64,000 nt of DNA, from NCBI GenBank assembly GCA_001464035.1, contig LNEC01000007.1:62001-126000 (forward strand). The letters are read 5' to 3'. Made by a program: the position numbers and the translations under genes. This document shows positions 1 through 8,258 of the stretch, in pieces. The DNA is from Bradyrhizobiaceae bacterium Ga0074131 (GTDB taxonomy: Bacteria > Pseudomonadota > Alphaproteobacteria > Rhizobiales > Xanthobacteraceae). The notes beneath the pieces are model-generated. The model saw nothing but the letters and a program-made list of their open reading frames with translations, had not been told where the DNA came from and searched no databases. How positions within the stretch are numbered: the first letter of the stretch is position 1; the number at the start of each line of letters is the position of its first letter.

Positions 1-26
1 CGCCGTTCGGGATCGCCGGTATCCAG

Positions 27-410
27 CTAACTGCCTTTGCTTTCCAACTCCCGCTTGTACGACCCGTAGTTCGGCTGATCGACCGCGAGCTTGTCCATCG
101 TGGTTTGCCAGAGATGGTCAGACAGCCCGGGTGTCCGCAGATCGGCCTCGCCGCGGGCAATACGATCGGCGAGCATGCGGTTGAGCTCGACGAGCGAGCC
201 TTCCTGGCCGAGCAATTGCGACAGTCGCCCTGCTTCGGCGGCATCACTGTTCTGCTCCAGCCTGAGCTGGCGCGTCACCAGATCGAGCGCGTTGATCGCA
301 ACCCGCAACTTGAAGGCGGTATGGCCGCTGAGGACAGGCGTGACGTCGTTGCGCAGGAAGTCTGCGACGGCCCTGGTGAGTTCTTCCGGTGTGGGTTCGT
401 CTTGCATCAT
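27..410 (-). CDS. DUF6285 domain protein
   Basis: Small soluble protein of about 127 residues beginning MMQDEPTPEELTRAV. It is an all-helical hypothetical resembling the DUF6285 family, which commonly sits beside acyl-CoA dehydrogenases and aminoglycoside-phosphotransferase-like proteins. Biochemical role is unknown. The start was taken at 410 rather than further upstream because the two Met codons (ATGATG) overlap the stop of the phosphotransferase gene, implying translational coupling. It is the last gene seen of a minus-strand operon (enoyl-CoA hydratase, phosphotransferase, this gene), and its stop lies 26 bases from the window edge, so the operon may continue outside. Confidence 0.75.
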   Translation of the reverse strand: MMQDEPTPEELTRAVADFLRNDVTPVLSGHTAFKLRVAINALDLVTRQLRLEQNSDAAEAGRLSQLLGQEGSLVELNRMLADRIARGEADLRTPGLSDHLWQTTMDKLAVDQPNYGSYKRELESKGS

Positions 411-1393
411 TTCCCTCGCGGAGCCAACAATCGCAGCAGATCGATCTCGGTTTCCGACGAGCGGCGCCCGATCATGGCGCGCTCGATGGAATGCTCGGGG
501 CCGATGCGAAAGCGCTGCATCATGCCGCAGCACATCACGCCCCAGCGCAGCGTTCCCATCACTTCCCAGAATTTGACGCGATCGGGATCGACGCGGCGGC
601 CGGCCTCTTCGTAGCCGGCAAACAACTGCTCCCGGGTGCCGAAGCCACCGACCGGCTTGTCAATCTCGCCGAAACGCCATGAATTGACGCAGACCCAGCC
701 GAGGTCTTCCATGGGATCGCCGGTATGCGCGAGCTCCCAGTCCAGCACCGCGCGCACGCCGTCCGGACCGACGATCAGATTGCCGTGGCGGAAATCACCA
801 TGCACCAGCGTCACCTGCTGGGAGGGGCCGGGATCACGCTCGCGCAGCCAGCGCAGCGCCAGTTCGAACACCGGCCGCGGCCAGTCGAAACCGCGGTAGT
901 CCCGCTCCAGCTCGTCGATCTCTTTCGTCGCCGTCATGCGCCGAAGGTCTGGCAGCTGCTCGACGTCAATTCCGTGGATTGCGGCGAGTATACTGCCGAT
1001 CTGGCGCGCCAGCTTCGGGCGGGCCTCGGCAAACTGCGCGTCGCGCAAAATCTTGCGCGGGATGGTTTCACCCTCGACCCGCGCCATGATGAAGCCGGTG
1101 CCGAGTTCGTCCTGCGGCCGCAGCACATGCAGCACGCACGGCGACGGCACGCCGGCGTCATACGCCCGCTGCATCAGGATGGCCTCGGCATCGAGCCCGG
1201 CGGCGCGCGAGGGCGCCGCGCCATAGCCCGGCGGCGCCCGGCGCAGGATCGCGCCGATGTTGCCGCCGGGATGGACGATGTCGAACGACCATGTCTCCTG
1301 GCTGGCGCCGCCGGACAGGCGCGCCGCGTTGGTGACGCCGGTCGCGCCCGAAAACCACGACACGACGCAGCGCCGGAGCGCTTCCTGCATCAT
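407..1393 (-). CDS. APH/ACAD10-like phosphotransferase
   Basis: Kinase-fold protein of 328 residues. The catalytic Brenner motif is visible as LVHGDFRHGNLIV (about residues 196-208), followed by the metal-binding segment AVLDWELAHTGDPMEDLGW. This matches the phosphotransferase family related to the N-terminal region of human ACAD10, which in bacteria is usually encoded next to acyl-CoA dehydrogenases and is thought to phosphorylate hydroxy-acyl intermediates. It overlaps the upstream enoyl-CoA hydratase by four bases (ATGATG against TGA) and the downstream DUF6285 gene in the same way. An acyl-CoA dehydrogenase at 3711 lies nearby on the other strand. Substrate not evident. Confidence 0.85.
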   Translation of the reverse strand: MMQEALRRCVVSWFSGATGVTNAARLSGGASQETWSFDIVHPGGNIGAILRRAPPGYGAAPSRAAGLDAEAILMQRAYDAGVPSPCVLHVLRPQDELGTGFIMARVEGETIPRKILRDAQFAEARPKLARQIGSILAAIHGIDVEQLPDLRRMTATKEIDELERDYRGFDWPRPVFELALRWLRERDPGPSQQVTLVHGDFRHGNLIVGPDGVRAVLDWELAHTGDPMEDLGWVCVNSWRFGEIDKPVGGFGTREQLFAGYEEAGRRVDPDRVKFWEVMGTLRWGVMCCGMMQRFRIGPEHSIERAMIGRRSSETEIDLLRLLAPRGK

Positions 1394-2181
1394 CTGCCCT
1401 TGAATTTCGCGGGACGCTTCTCGAGGAACGCGGTGACGCCTTCCTTGAAATCATCCGCCGAACCCGCCAGCCGCTGTGATTCGAATTCGAGGTTGAGCTG
1501 ATCCTCGAACGAGTTCTCCGGGCTCTCCCAGTACAGTTTGCGGATCAGCGACAGCGCGACGGTCGGACCGTTGGCGAGCTCATGGGCGAGCTTCATCGTC
1601 TCGTCCATCAGGACGGCATCGTCATAAACCCGGTTGACCAGCCCCCATTCCAGCGCCTTTTCGGCCGGCAGCTTTTCGCCCATCAGCGACAGCTCCACCG
1701 AGCGCGCCTTGCCGATCAGACGCGGCAGCAGCCAGGTCGAGCCGCAATCCGGCACCAGGCCGATGCGTCGGAAAGCCTGCAGGAAATACGACGAACGCGC
1801 GCACAGGATCATGTCACCCATCAGCGCGAAACTCATGCCGGCACCGGCCGCCGGACCGTTGACGGAGGTGACAACAGGGCAATGCAGGTTGCGCAGCCGG
1901 CGCAGGAAAGGATGAAAGCCGACTTCGAGCGAGGTGCCGGCGTTGCTCTTGCCCGGCTTCGGGTTGTTGCGGCCCTGCAGGTTGGCGCCGGTGCAGAAGG
2001 CGCGTCCCGCCCCCGTCAGCACCACGCAGCGAATTTCGGCTCTTTTTTCGTCAATGGTATCGAGCGCCTCGGCAAGACCACCCAGCATGTCCATCGACAC
2101 CGCGTTCATCACCTCCTGGTGGTCCAGCTTCAGGATGGCAACCGGACCGTCGATATCGAGCGTGACGTGCTTGAACTGCAT
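1390..2181 (-). CDS. Enoyl-CoA hydratase/isomerase family protein
   Basis: Crotonase-fold protein of 263 residues, the usual family length. The first oxyanion-hole segment is seen as GRAFCTGANLQGR, and the second as NGPAAGAGMSFALMGD. The C-terminal GLVNRVYDD and FLEKRPAKFKGR are typical. The expected reaction is hydration or isomerisation of an enoyl-CoA in fatty-acid or aromatic-acid breakdown. It is first in the minus-strand operon with the phosphotransferase and DUF6285 genes, and faces the SDR gene across a 193-base divergent gap (2182-2374) that must carry both promoters. I saw no clear operator there. Confidence 0.9.
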   Translation of the reverse strand: MQFKHVTLDIDGPVAILKLDHQEVMNAVSMDMLGGLAEALDTIDEKRAEIRCVVLTGAGRAFCTGANLQGRNNPKPGKSNAGTSLEVGFHPFLRRLRNLHCPVVTSVNGPAAGAGMSFALMGDMILCARSSYFLQAFRRIGLVPDCGSTWLLPRLIGKARSVELSLMGEKLPAEKALEWGLVNRVYDDAVLMDETMKLAHELANGPTVALSLIRKLYWESPENSFEDQLNLEFESQRLAGSADDFKEGVTAFLEKRPAKFKGR

Positions 2182-2374
2182 CTGTTTCCTCGTGAGTTGG
2201 GATCCGCATTATTTCGCCCTGCGGTACAAAGGGTTTTGATTTCGAAGCCATATTTGATTTTCCTGATGGCCTTGTCCATGGTTGGACCAGGACATCTGCC
2301 CGCCATCGGACGCACATCCAAAGTGGGCCAATTCTTACGGAAAAATCCGAAAAACACCCCAGCGGGAAACGACC

Positions 2375-3154
2375 ATGAGCATTTTCGACCTCACCGGCCG
2401 CGTCGCCGTCATCACCGGGGGTAATGGCGGCATCGGACTCGGCATCGCGCAGGCGCTCACCGCCGCCGGCTGCAGCGTCTCGATCTGGGGCCGCAACGCC
2501 GACAAGAACAAGGCCGCCGCGGCCACCATGGCGGGCGCCAAGGGCAAGACCGACAGCCGAATTTGCGACGTCAGCGATCCCAACTCGGTCAAGGCGGCGA
2601 TGGCCGCCACGCTGGAGGCCTTCGGCCGGGTCGACGGCTGTTTCGCCAATGCCGGCATCGGCGGCGGCGGCCGGCGCGCCTTCATCGACCGCACCGAAGA
2701 GGAATGGCGGAAAATGTTCGCCACCAATCTCGACGGCGTATTCCACGTGTTCCAGGCCGCCGCCCGGCACATGACCGAACGCGCGGCGGCAGGCGATCCG
2801 TTCGGCCGCCTGGTCGCCACCTCGAGCCTGGCGTCGATTTTCGGCACGGCGCGCAACGAGCATTACGCCGCGACCAAGGCCGCCATCAATGCGCTGTGCC
2901 GCGCGCTCGCCGTCGAACTGGCACGCCAGGGCGTCACCGCCAACGCCATCCTGCCCGGCTGGATCAAGAGCGACATGACGGCCGGTATCATGGCCAATGA
3001 TAAATTCGTCGCCAATGTGATGCCGCGAATTCCGGTGCGGCGGTTCGGCGAGCCGGAGGATTTCGGCGGCATCGCGGTCTATCTGATGAGCCGGGCGTCG
3101 TCCTACCACACCGCCGATTGCTTTGTGATCGACGGCGGCTATACAGCGTTCTGA
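2375..3154 (+). CDS. SDR family oxidoreductase
   Basis: Classical short-chain dehydrogenase of 259 residues. The cofactor motif TGGNGGIGLGIA is near residue 14, NAGIGGGG is in the middle, the catalytic Ser is in ATSSLASIFG and the YxxxK pair is in HYAATKAA. The start is set at 2375, just after GGGAAACGACC, because the upstream reading-frame extension is not protein-like. It leads a plus-strand group with a VOC protein and an acyl-CoA dehydrogenase, opposite the enoyl-CoA hydratase operon. A 3-hydroxyacyl-CoA or alcohol substrate would fit, but this is inference. Confidence 0.9.
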   Translation: MSIFDLTGRVAVITGGNGGIGLGIAQALTAAGCSVSIWGRNADKNKAAAATMAGAKGKTDSRICDVSDPNSVKAAMAATLEAFGRVDGCFANAGIGGGGRRAFIDRTEEEWRKMFATNLDGVFHVFQAAARHMTERAAAGDPFGRLVATSSLASIFGTARNEHYAATKAAINALCRALAVELARQGVTANAILPGWIKSDMTAGIMANDKFVANVMPRIPVRRFGEPEDFGGIAVYLMSRASSYHTADCFVIDGGYTAF

Positions 3155-3219
3155 CACTGCAACGGAAACAAGGCACGAAGCGGCATCAGCCGTTCGGCAA
3201 AACTGGGAGGAAATGCACG

Positions 3220-3597
3220 ATGTTTTCACACGTGATGATCGGAACCAACGACCTGGAGAAAGCCCAGTCGTTCTATGACGCGTTGCTCGGCACGCTCGGC
3301 GTTCCCCCCGGGAGAGTGGACCGCCATCGGATTTTCTACCGAACCAAGACCGGCGTGTTTGGAGTGTCGAAGCCGATCAATGGCAAGCCCGCGGTGGCGG
3401 CCAATGGCGGTACCATCGGTTTTGCCGCCAGTTCGCCTGAGCAGGCCGACGCCTGGCATGCGGCCGGCATCGCCAATGGCGGAACGAGCTGCGAAGACCC
3501 GCCGGGCGTGCGCGAAGGCGCCGCCGGGAAACTCTACCTCGCCTACCTGCGCGATCCCGACGGCAATAAAATCTGCGCCATGCACCGCATGGCCTGA
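3220..3597 (+). CDS. VOC (glyoxalase/dioxygenase fold) protein
   Basis: Single-domain VOC protein of 125 residues (MFSHVMIGTNDLEKAQSFYDALL at the N-terminus, with YLRDPDGNKICAMHR at the end). It has the paired beta-alpha-beta-beta-beta modules of glyoxalase I/bleomycin-resistance proteins. The initiating ATG is preceded by GGGAGG seven to eight bases upstream, which decides the start. It lies 65 bases after the SDR and before an acyl-CoA dehydrogenase, so the three may be cotranscribed. Specific reaction unknown; many of this type are annotated as lactoylglutathione-lyase-like without proof. Confidence 0.85.
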   Translation: MFSHVMIGTNDLEKAQSFYDALLGTLGVPPGRVDRHRIFYRTKTGVFGVSKPINGKPAVAANGGTIGFAASSPEQADAWHAAGIANGGTSCEDPPGVREGAAGKLYLAYLRDPDGNKICAMHRMA

Positions 3598-3710
3598 CCG
3601 GCCGCGGTCGAACATTGTTTGAAACAGCAATTATTCGACGCCCATGATCAAATAGCGCCAGACTTCGGCCTGGCGCCGCTGTAAAGCTGCCATCCGGGAG
3701 GATCAAGAAC

Positions 3711-4982
3711 ATGAACAGGAACGTCAGCGTGCCCACGAGCTATGCCATGGACCCCGGCGACGAGTTGAACGACCTGCGCATGTCGGAGAAAGCGCGGCCG
3801 CTGTTCGACCATGTCAACAAGTTCATCCGGGAAACCGTCGAACCGATGTCGGTCGAGTTTTACCGGCTCGGCGAGAAGAAAGTGGATCGCTGGGGCTTTG
3901 CGCCCGGCCAGCTCGACGTATTGCAGAAAGCCAAGGACAAGGCCAAGGCCGAAGGGCTCTGGAACTTCTTCCTGCCGGACGCCGAGACCGGCGAAGGGCT
4001 CAGCAACCTCGATTACGCCTATATCGCGGCCGAACTCGGCAAGAATCCGCTGGCCTCGGAGTCGATGAACTGCTCGGCGCCCGACACCGGCAACATGGAA
4101 GTGCTGGAACGTGTCGGCACCCGCGAACAGAAGGAAAAGTGGCTGAAGCCGCTGCTCGCCGGCGAGATCCGGTCCGCCTACGCCATGACCGAACCGAACG
4201 TCGCATCCTCCGACGCCAAGAACATTTCGACCACCGCGAAGCTGGTCGGGGACGAATGGGTCATCAACGGCGAAAAATATTACATTTCCGGCGCCGGCGA
4301 TCCGCGCTGCAAGATCATGATCACGATGGTCAAGACCAATCCCGACGCGCCACCAAAGAACCAGCAGTCCCAGATCCTGGTGCCGATTGACACGCCCGGT
4401 GTGGAAATTCTCGGCCCAATGACGGTGTTCGGTCACGACCACGCCCCGCGCGGCCACATGCACATCCGTTTCGACAATGTGCGGGTGCCCAAGGAAAACA
4501 TCCTGCTCGGCGAAGGCCGCGGCTTCGAAATCTCGCAGGTCCGCCTCGGTCCGGGCCGCATCCACCACTGCATGCGCACTATCGGCAAGGCGGAAAAGGC
4601 GCTCGACCTCATGGTCAAGCGCGGCCTCACCCGCGAGGCCTTTGGCAAGAAGCTGGTGCAGCTTGGCGGCAATCTGCAGATCATCGCGCAGGCGCGCTGC
4701 GAAATCGAGGCCATGCGGCTGATGGTGCTGAAGGCCGCCAAGGCGATGGACGTGCTCGGCAACAAGGAGGCGCGCGTCTGGGTCAGCATGGTCAAGGCCA
4801 TGGTGCCCGAGCGCACCTGCCGCATTATCGACCAGGCGATCCAGATGCACGGCGCCACGGGTATTTCGCAATGGTCGCCGCTGTCGGAAATGTACACCGA
4901 CGTGCGCCACCTGCGCTTCGCCGACGGCCCCGACGAAGTGCACTGGATGGTGGTGGGTCGCCACGAGTTGCAGCAGCACTGA
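3711..4982 (+). CDS. Acyl-CoA dehydrogenase
   Basis: FAD-dependent acyl-CoA dehydrogenase of 423 residues. Visible family features include AYAMTEPNVASSDAKN (FAD/substrate loop), HIRFDNVRVPKENILLGEGRG in the middle domain (shown by its key residues R, V, P, G), and IHHCMRTIGKAEKALDLM and QMHGATGISQWSPL towards the C-terminus. Start is supported by GGGAGG nine bases before the ATG. The length and the long N-terminal helical region resemble the ACAD10/11-like bacterial group, in keeping with the nearby ACAD10-like phosphotransferase at 407. It probably oxidises a branched or long acyl-CoA; substrate is inference. Confidence 0.92.
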   Translation: MNRNVSVPTSYAMDPGDELNDLRMSEKARPLFDHVNKFIRETVEPMSVEFYRLGEKKVDRWGFAPGQLDVLQKAKDKAKAEGLWNFFLPDAETGEGLSNLDYAYIAAELGKNPLASESMNCSAPDTGNMEVLERVGTREQKEKWLKPLLAGEIRSAYAMTEPNVASSDAKNISTTAKLVGDEWVINGEKYYISGAGDPRCKIMITMVKTNPDAPPKNQQSQILVPIDTPGVEILGPMTVFGHDHAPRGHMHIRFDNVRVPKENILLGEGRGFEISQVRLGPGRIHHCMRTIGKAEKALDLMVKRGLTREAFGKKLVQLGGNLQIIAQARCEIEAMRLMVLKAAKAMDVLGNKEARVWVSMVKAMVPERTCRIIDQAIQMHGATGISQWSPLSEMYTDVRHLRFADGPDEVHWMVVGRHELQQH

Positions 4983-5004
4983 GATCGGTCAACGATCACC
5001 TGAC

Positions 5005-5090
5005 GTCATGGCCGGGCTTGTCCCGGCCATCCACGTCTTGGCGGCATCAAGAGTAGGACGTGGATGCCCGGGTCAAGCCCGGGCACGACG
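5005..5090. repeat. Dispersed palindromic repeat (GGGCTTGTCCCGGCC type)
   Basis: The gap between the acyl-CoA dehydrogenase and the alpha/beta hydrolase holds imperfect palindromes: GCCGGGCTTGTCCCGGC at 5011-5027 and GCCCGGGTCAAGCCCGGGC at 5066-5084. The outer arms read CCACGTC and GACGTGG. Elements like this are scattered through Bradyrhizobium genomes, and here it also lies between converging genes, where it could fold as a bidirectional terminator. Confidence 0.7.
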
Positions 5091-5104
5091 AGTGAATGCG
5101 TCCT

Positions 5105-5863
5105 TTAAGCGAACGCCGGCCTATGCGCGCGGAGGAAGGAACGGATCTGGCGCACCGCCAGCGGTATCCGCTCCCTGGGCTCTTTCCACGGGAACATGCT
5201 CACTTCGGCGTTCGGCGCCAGCATCGCCGTCTCCATGGCGACGGCATAGGGATGGGCCGGGATATCGTCCGGCAGGATCAGCACCGGCGTTTGGCAAAGG
5301 CGCACGAAATCGCGCGTCACGGTAAACACGAAGTCCGGGTTGCTGCGGTACATTTTGGTGAGAAACTTCTCGGCCATCTCCATGGTGAGGTCGGGCCGGC
5401 GTTTGATCAGCTCCGGAGCCCAGCCTTTCATGTTGTTGTCGTAGAACAGGTCGCGCATCTCGGGGCGCGACCCTGAAGGCATCGCCAGCACGCCGGCCAC
5501 GACGCGCTCCGGCGCGCGCTTCAGTAGATTCCAGATGAAGGGACCGCCGATGCAGAAGCCCAGCACCATGAACCTGTCGATACCCAGATGATCCATCAGG
5601 CCGAGCTGGTCGTCAGTGTGGGAATCCCAGGGACGGTCGATCTCGAGCGGACCAGAAGACTGGCCGGGAGGGGCGTTGCGGAGGTCGAAGGCGATGCAGC
5701 GGTACTCGTCCTTGAACTCCTCGATCGCGTTGAAGGGCGGATAACTGCCGGTGATGCCCGATATGCTCGAATTCAGTCCGCCGCCGGCGATCAGCAGCAG
5801 CGGAAAGCCGGCCCCGGCCTCCTCGTAGTGAATGCGAACGTTGCCTTTTTCATAAGTGCCCAT
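5105..5863 (-). CDS. Alpha/beta hydrolase with Cys at the nucleophile position
   Basis: Alpha/beta-hydrolase-fold protein of 252 residues. HYEEAGAGFPLLLIAGGG near the N-terminus supplies the oxyanion-hole loop, and the nucleophile elbow reads GFCIGG with Cys104 where most members have Ser (G-x-S-x-G). Dienelactone hydrolases also use Cys there. I see no clear catalytic His in the usual place near the C-terminus (PWKEPRERIPLA), so activity is not certain. Start at 5863 is chosen for the GGAGAAG upstream; the longer frame would overlap the next gene. It follows the SgcJ-like gene and monooxygenase on the same strand. Confidence 0.85.
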   Translation of the reverse strand: MGTYEKGNVRIHYEEAGAGFPLLLIAGGGLNSSISGITGSYPPFNAIEEFKDEYRCIAFDLRNAPPGQSSGPLEIDRPWDSHTDDQLGLMDHLGIDRFMVLGFCIGGPFIWNLLKRAPERVVAGVLAMPSGSRPEMRDLFYDNNMKGWAPELIKRRPDLTMEMAEKFLTKMYRSNPDFVFTVTRDFVRLCQTPVLILPDDIPAHPYAVAMETAMLAPNAEVSMFPWKEPRERIPLAVRQIRSFLRAHRPAFA

Positions 5864-5901
5864 GGCAGCTTCTCCCGGCCCGACCTCTAGAGACTTGACA
5901 A

Positions 5902-6315
5902 TCAGGAAGGCGGCAAGGCGCGGATCGAGGCGATCCGCCATGCGCCGTCTTGCGCCAGCATGACGAACAGGATCGATCCCTCGACCGGCCTCGTCTCGGA
6001 GTCGGCGGGAATCCGCACGCCGGTCATGCGGTAGGTGGCATCCACCAAGGCGACATCCGACCTCACCAGCCGGATCGCACGGATCTCCGTCGCGGTGATG
6101 GTGGCATCCTCATATGATGGCTGCCGCTTCTGCTCCGCGGACAAGGCGATGAGCGCGTCGCGTCCGGCGGATTTCCTTCCCGTAGCGCTGACGACATCGG
6201 CATCCTCGGTCAAAAGTTTTCGATAGGTCTCGAAGTCGCCGGAATTCCAAGCGATACGGCGCGTTTCCAGCACGCCTGCGATCGCCGCCTCCGCTGCTTC
6301 TTGATCGTCAGCCAT
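5902..6315 (-). CDS. SgcJ/EcaC-family NTF2-like protein
   Basis: Protein of 137 residues with an NTF2-like cone fold signature: an N-terminal helix pair (AIAGVLETRRIAWNSGDFE), then LLTEDADVVSATGRKSAG and a terminal FVMLAQDGAWRIASIRA strand pair. It belongs to the SgcJ/EcaC type, a small-molecule-binding or uncharacterised enzyme family that includes proteins from antibiotic clusters and SnoaL-like cyclases. It sits eight bases after the monooxygenase stop, so the two are presumably cotranscribed. It may accept the monooxygenase product, but nothing in the sequence proves this. Confidence 0.8.
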   Translation of the reverse strand: MADDQEAAEAAIAGVLETRRIAWNSGDFETYRKLLTEDADVVSATGRKSAGRDALIALSAEQKRQPSYEDATITATEIRAIRLVRSDVALVDATYRMTGVRIPADSETRPVEGSILFVMLAQDGAWRIASIRALPPS

Positions 6316-6323
6316 CGCGACAA

Positions 6324-7991
6324 TCAGGACGCGGCCCGCTTGAGCGGTTCGGCTGCTTCCATGTTGAAGCCTTCATAGCCCTTCGCAGCGACGTCGTTGC
6401 AGATCTGACGATAGACTCCGACGCCGCCGATATAGGGCATGAAGATCTGCGGCTTGCCCGGAATGTTGGCTCCCATGTACCAGGAATTGGCCTGCGGATA
6501 GAGCGTGCCCTGGGCGACCTCGTTGACATGCGACACCCACTTGTCCTCGGCGTCCTGCTTCGCCTCCATGGAATCGAGGCCGCGGTCGCGCATCCAGGCG
6601 ATGCAGTCGGTAATCCAGTCGACATGCTGCTCGATCGACACGATCATGTTTGACAGCACCGACGGACTGCCGGGGCCGGTGATGATGAACAGGTTGGGAA
6701 ATCCCGCGCTCATCAGGCCAAGATAGGTCCTGGGCCCTTCCGCCCATTTCTGATTGAGCGTCTGCCCGTGGCGTCCGCGAATATCGATTTTTGCAACCGA
6801 ACCCGTCATCGCATCGAAACCGGTCGCCAGCACCAGCGCGTCGACTTCGATCTCCCTGCCCGCGGTGCGTACGGCGTGCGGCAGGATTTCCTGGATCGGA
6901 TCAGACTTGATGTCGGCCAGCGTCACGTTCGGGCGATTGAAGGTGGCGAAATAATCGGTATCGATGCAAATGCGCTTCGAGCCGATCGGATGATTGTTCG
7001 GCTGCAGCAGCTTGGCCGTTTGCGGATCCTCGACGATCTCGGCGATCTTGTCACGAACGAAATCGGCGGCGGTGTCGTTGGCGGCCTTGTCGAGCGCGAG
7101 GTTGTTGTAAGCCGCCATGAAGGTGAGGCCGCCGCGGTTCCAGCGCGCCTCGTATTTGGCGCGGCGTTCGTTGTCGCCATCGTCGAGCGCGCCACGATCG
7201 GGCAGTTCGGTATAGATGCCGTTGCGCGCCTCTTCGCGCGCGAAACGCCTGATCTCCGGATACTTCTTGCGAAACGCTTCCCGTTCCTCCGCGGTCAGCG
7301 CGGCGTTGCGGGCGGGGATGGAGAAATTCGCGGTGCGCTGAAACACGGTGAGGTGGCTGGCCTGCTCGGCGATCACGGGCACCGCCTGTATCCCCGAAGA
7401 TCCGGTGCCTATCACGGCGACGCGCTGGCCGGTGAAATCGACCGGCTCATGTGGCCAGTGCCCGGTGTGATAGACCTTGCCCTTGAAACCGGCGAGGCCC
7501 TTGATGTCGGGCACCCGCGCGTTCGAAAGACACCCGGTGGCAAGCGCGACGTATCTGGCCGTCACCGTCTTGCCGTCGGAAGTGGCGACAGACCAACTCT
7601 TGGCGTTGTCATCGAAGACGGCCCGATCGACTCGGGTGTTGAACTGGATATCGCTGCGGAGCTGATAGCGGTCGGCGACGTGGCCGGCGTATTTCAGAAT
7701 CTCGGGCTGCGGCGCGTAGCGCTCGCTCCAGTCCCATTCCTGTTGCAGCTCGTCATCGAATGAATAGGAATACTGCATGCTCTCGACGTCACAGCGCGCC
7801 CCCGGATACCGGTTCCAGTACCAGGTGCCGCCGACATCGCCGCCCTGCTCATAGACCCGCGCCGACAAGCCCTGCCCGCGCAGCCGGTGCAGCATGTACA
7901 TGCCGGCAAAACCCGCGCCGACCACGACGACGTCGTAAGCCTCGGTGGCTGCGGGCTGGCCTTTACCTGACACCGATTGGAAGGCGGACAT
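6324..7991 (-). CDS. Baeyer-Villiger-type flavin monooxygenase
   Basis: FAD/NADPH monooxygenase of about 555 residues. Two Rossmann motifs are visible: VVGAGFAGMYML for FAD near the N-terminus and GTGSSGIQAVP for NADPH. The Baeyer-Villiger fingerprint F-x-G-x3-H-x3-W-P is present as FKGKVYHTGHWP. The N-terminal EQGGDVGGTWYWNRYPGARCD resembles cyclohexanone/phenylacetone monooxygenases in its key GGTWYWNRYPG. Start at 7991 (MSAFQSV) is preceded by AGGGAG. Such enzymes insert oxygen next to a ketone to give an ester or lactone; the neighbouring hydrolase could then open it. Natural substrate unknown. Confidence 0.92.
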   Translation of the reverse strand: MSAFQSVSGKGQPAATEAYDVVVVGAGFAGMYMLHRLRGQGLSARVYEQGGDVGGTWYWNRYPGARCDVESMQYSYSFDDELQQEWDWSERYAPQPEILKYAGHVADRYQLRSDIQFNTRVDRAVFDDNAKSWSVATSDGKTVTARYVALATGCLSNARVPDIKGLAGFKGKVYHTGHWPHEPVDFTGQRVAVIGTGSSGIQAVPVIAEQASHLTVFQRTANFSIPARNAALTAEEREAFRKKYPEIRRFAREEARNGIYTELPDRGALDDGDNERRAKYEARWNRGGLTFMAAYNNLALDKAANDTAADFVRDKIAEIVEDPQTAKLLQPNNHPIGSKRICIDTDYFATFNRPNVTLADIKSDPIQEILPHAVRTAGREIEVDALVLATGFDAMTGSVAKIDIRGRHGQTLNQKWAEGPRTYLGLMSAGFPNLFIITGPGSPSVLSNMIVSIEQHVDWITDCIAWMRDRGLDSMEAKQDAEDKWVSHVNEVAQGTLYPQANSWYMGANIPGKPQIFMPYIGGVGVYRQICNDVAAKGYEGFNMEAAEPLKRAAS

Positions 7992-8258
7992 TCGAACTCC
8001 CTCATATCTTTCTCGTGTTCGGGTCAGCATTCTACCCGCGGCGCCAAAGCGCAAGGGCCAAATCGGCGGTTCCGGGCGGCATATTTTGCCACATGGAATG
8101 CGTGGTCGCGGCATCGCAAACCCCGGCGTTTCAACGCAAGGCGCGGCCCCGGAAACCGGCTTGGCTTCGACGCCCCTGATGCGCTAGCGTCGTCCGCGCA
8201 TCCGCCGTTCCAACGAAACGAGCAGCGCTACAAGCCGCCGCAGGGAGTGAGCACAACC

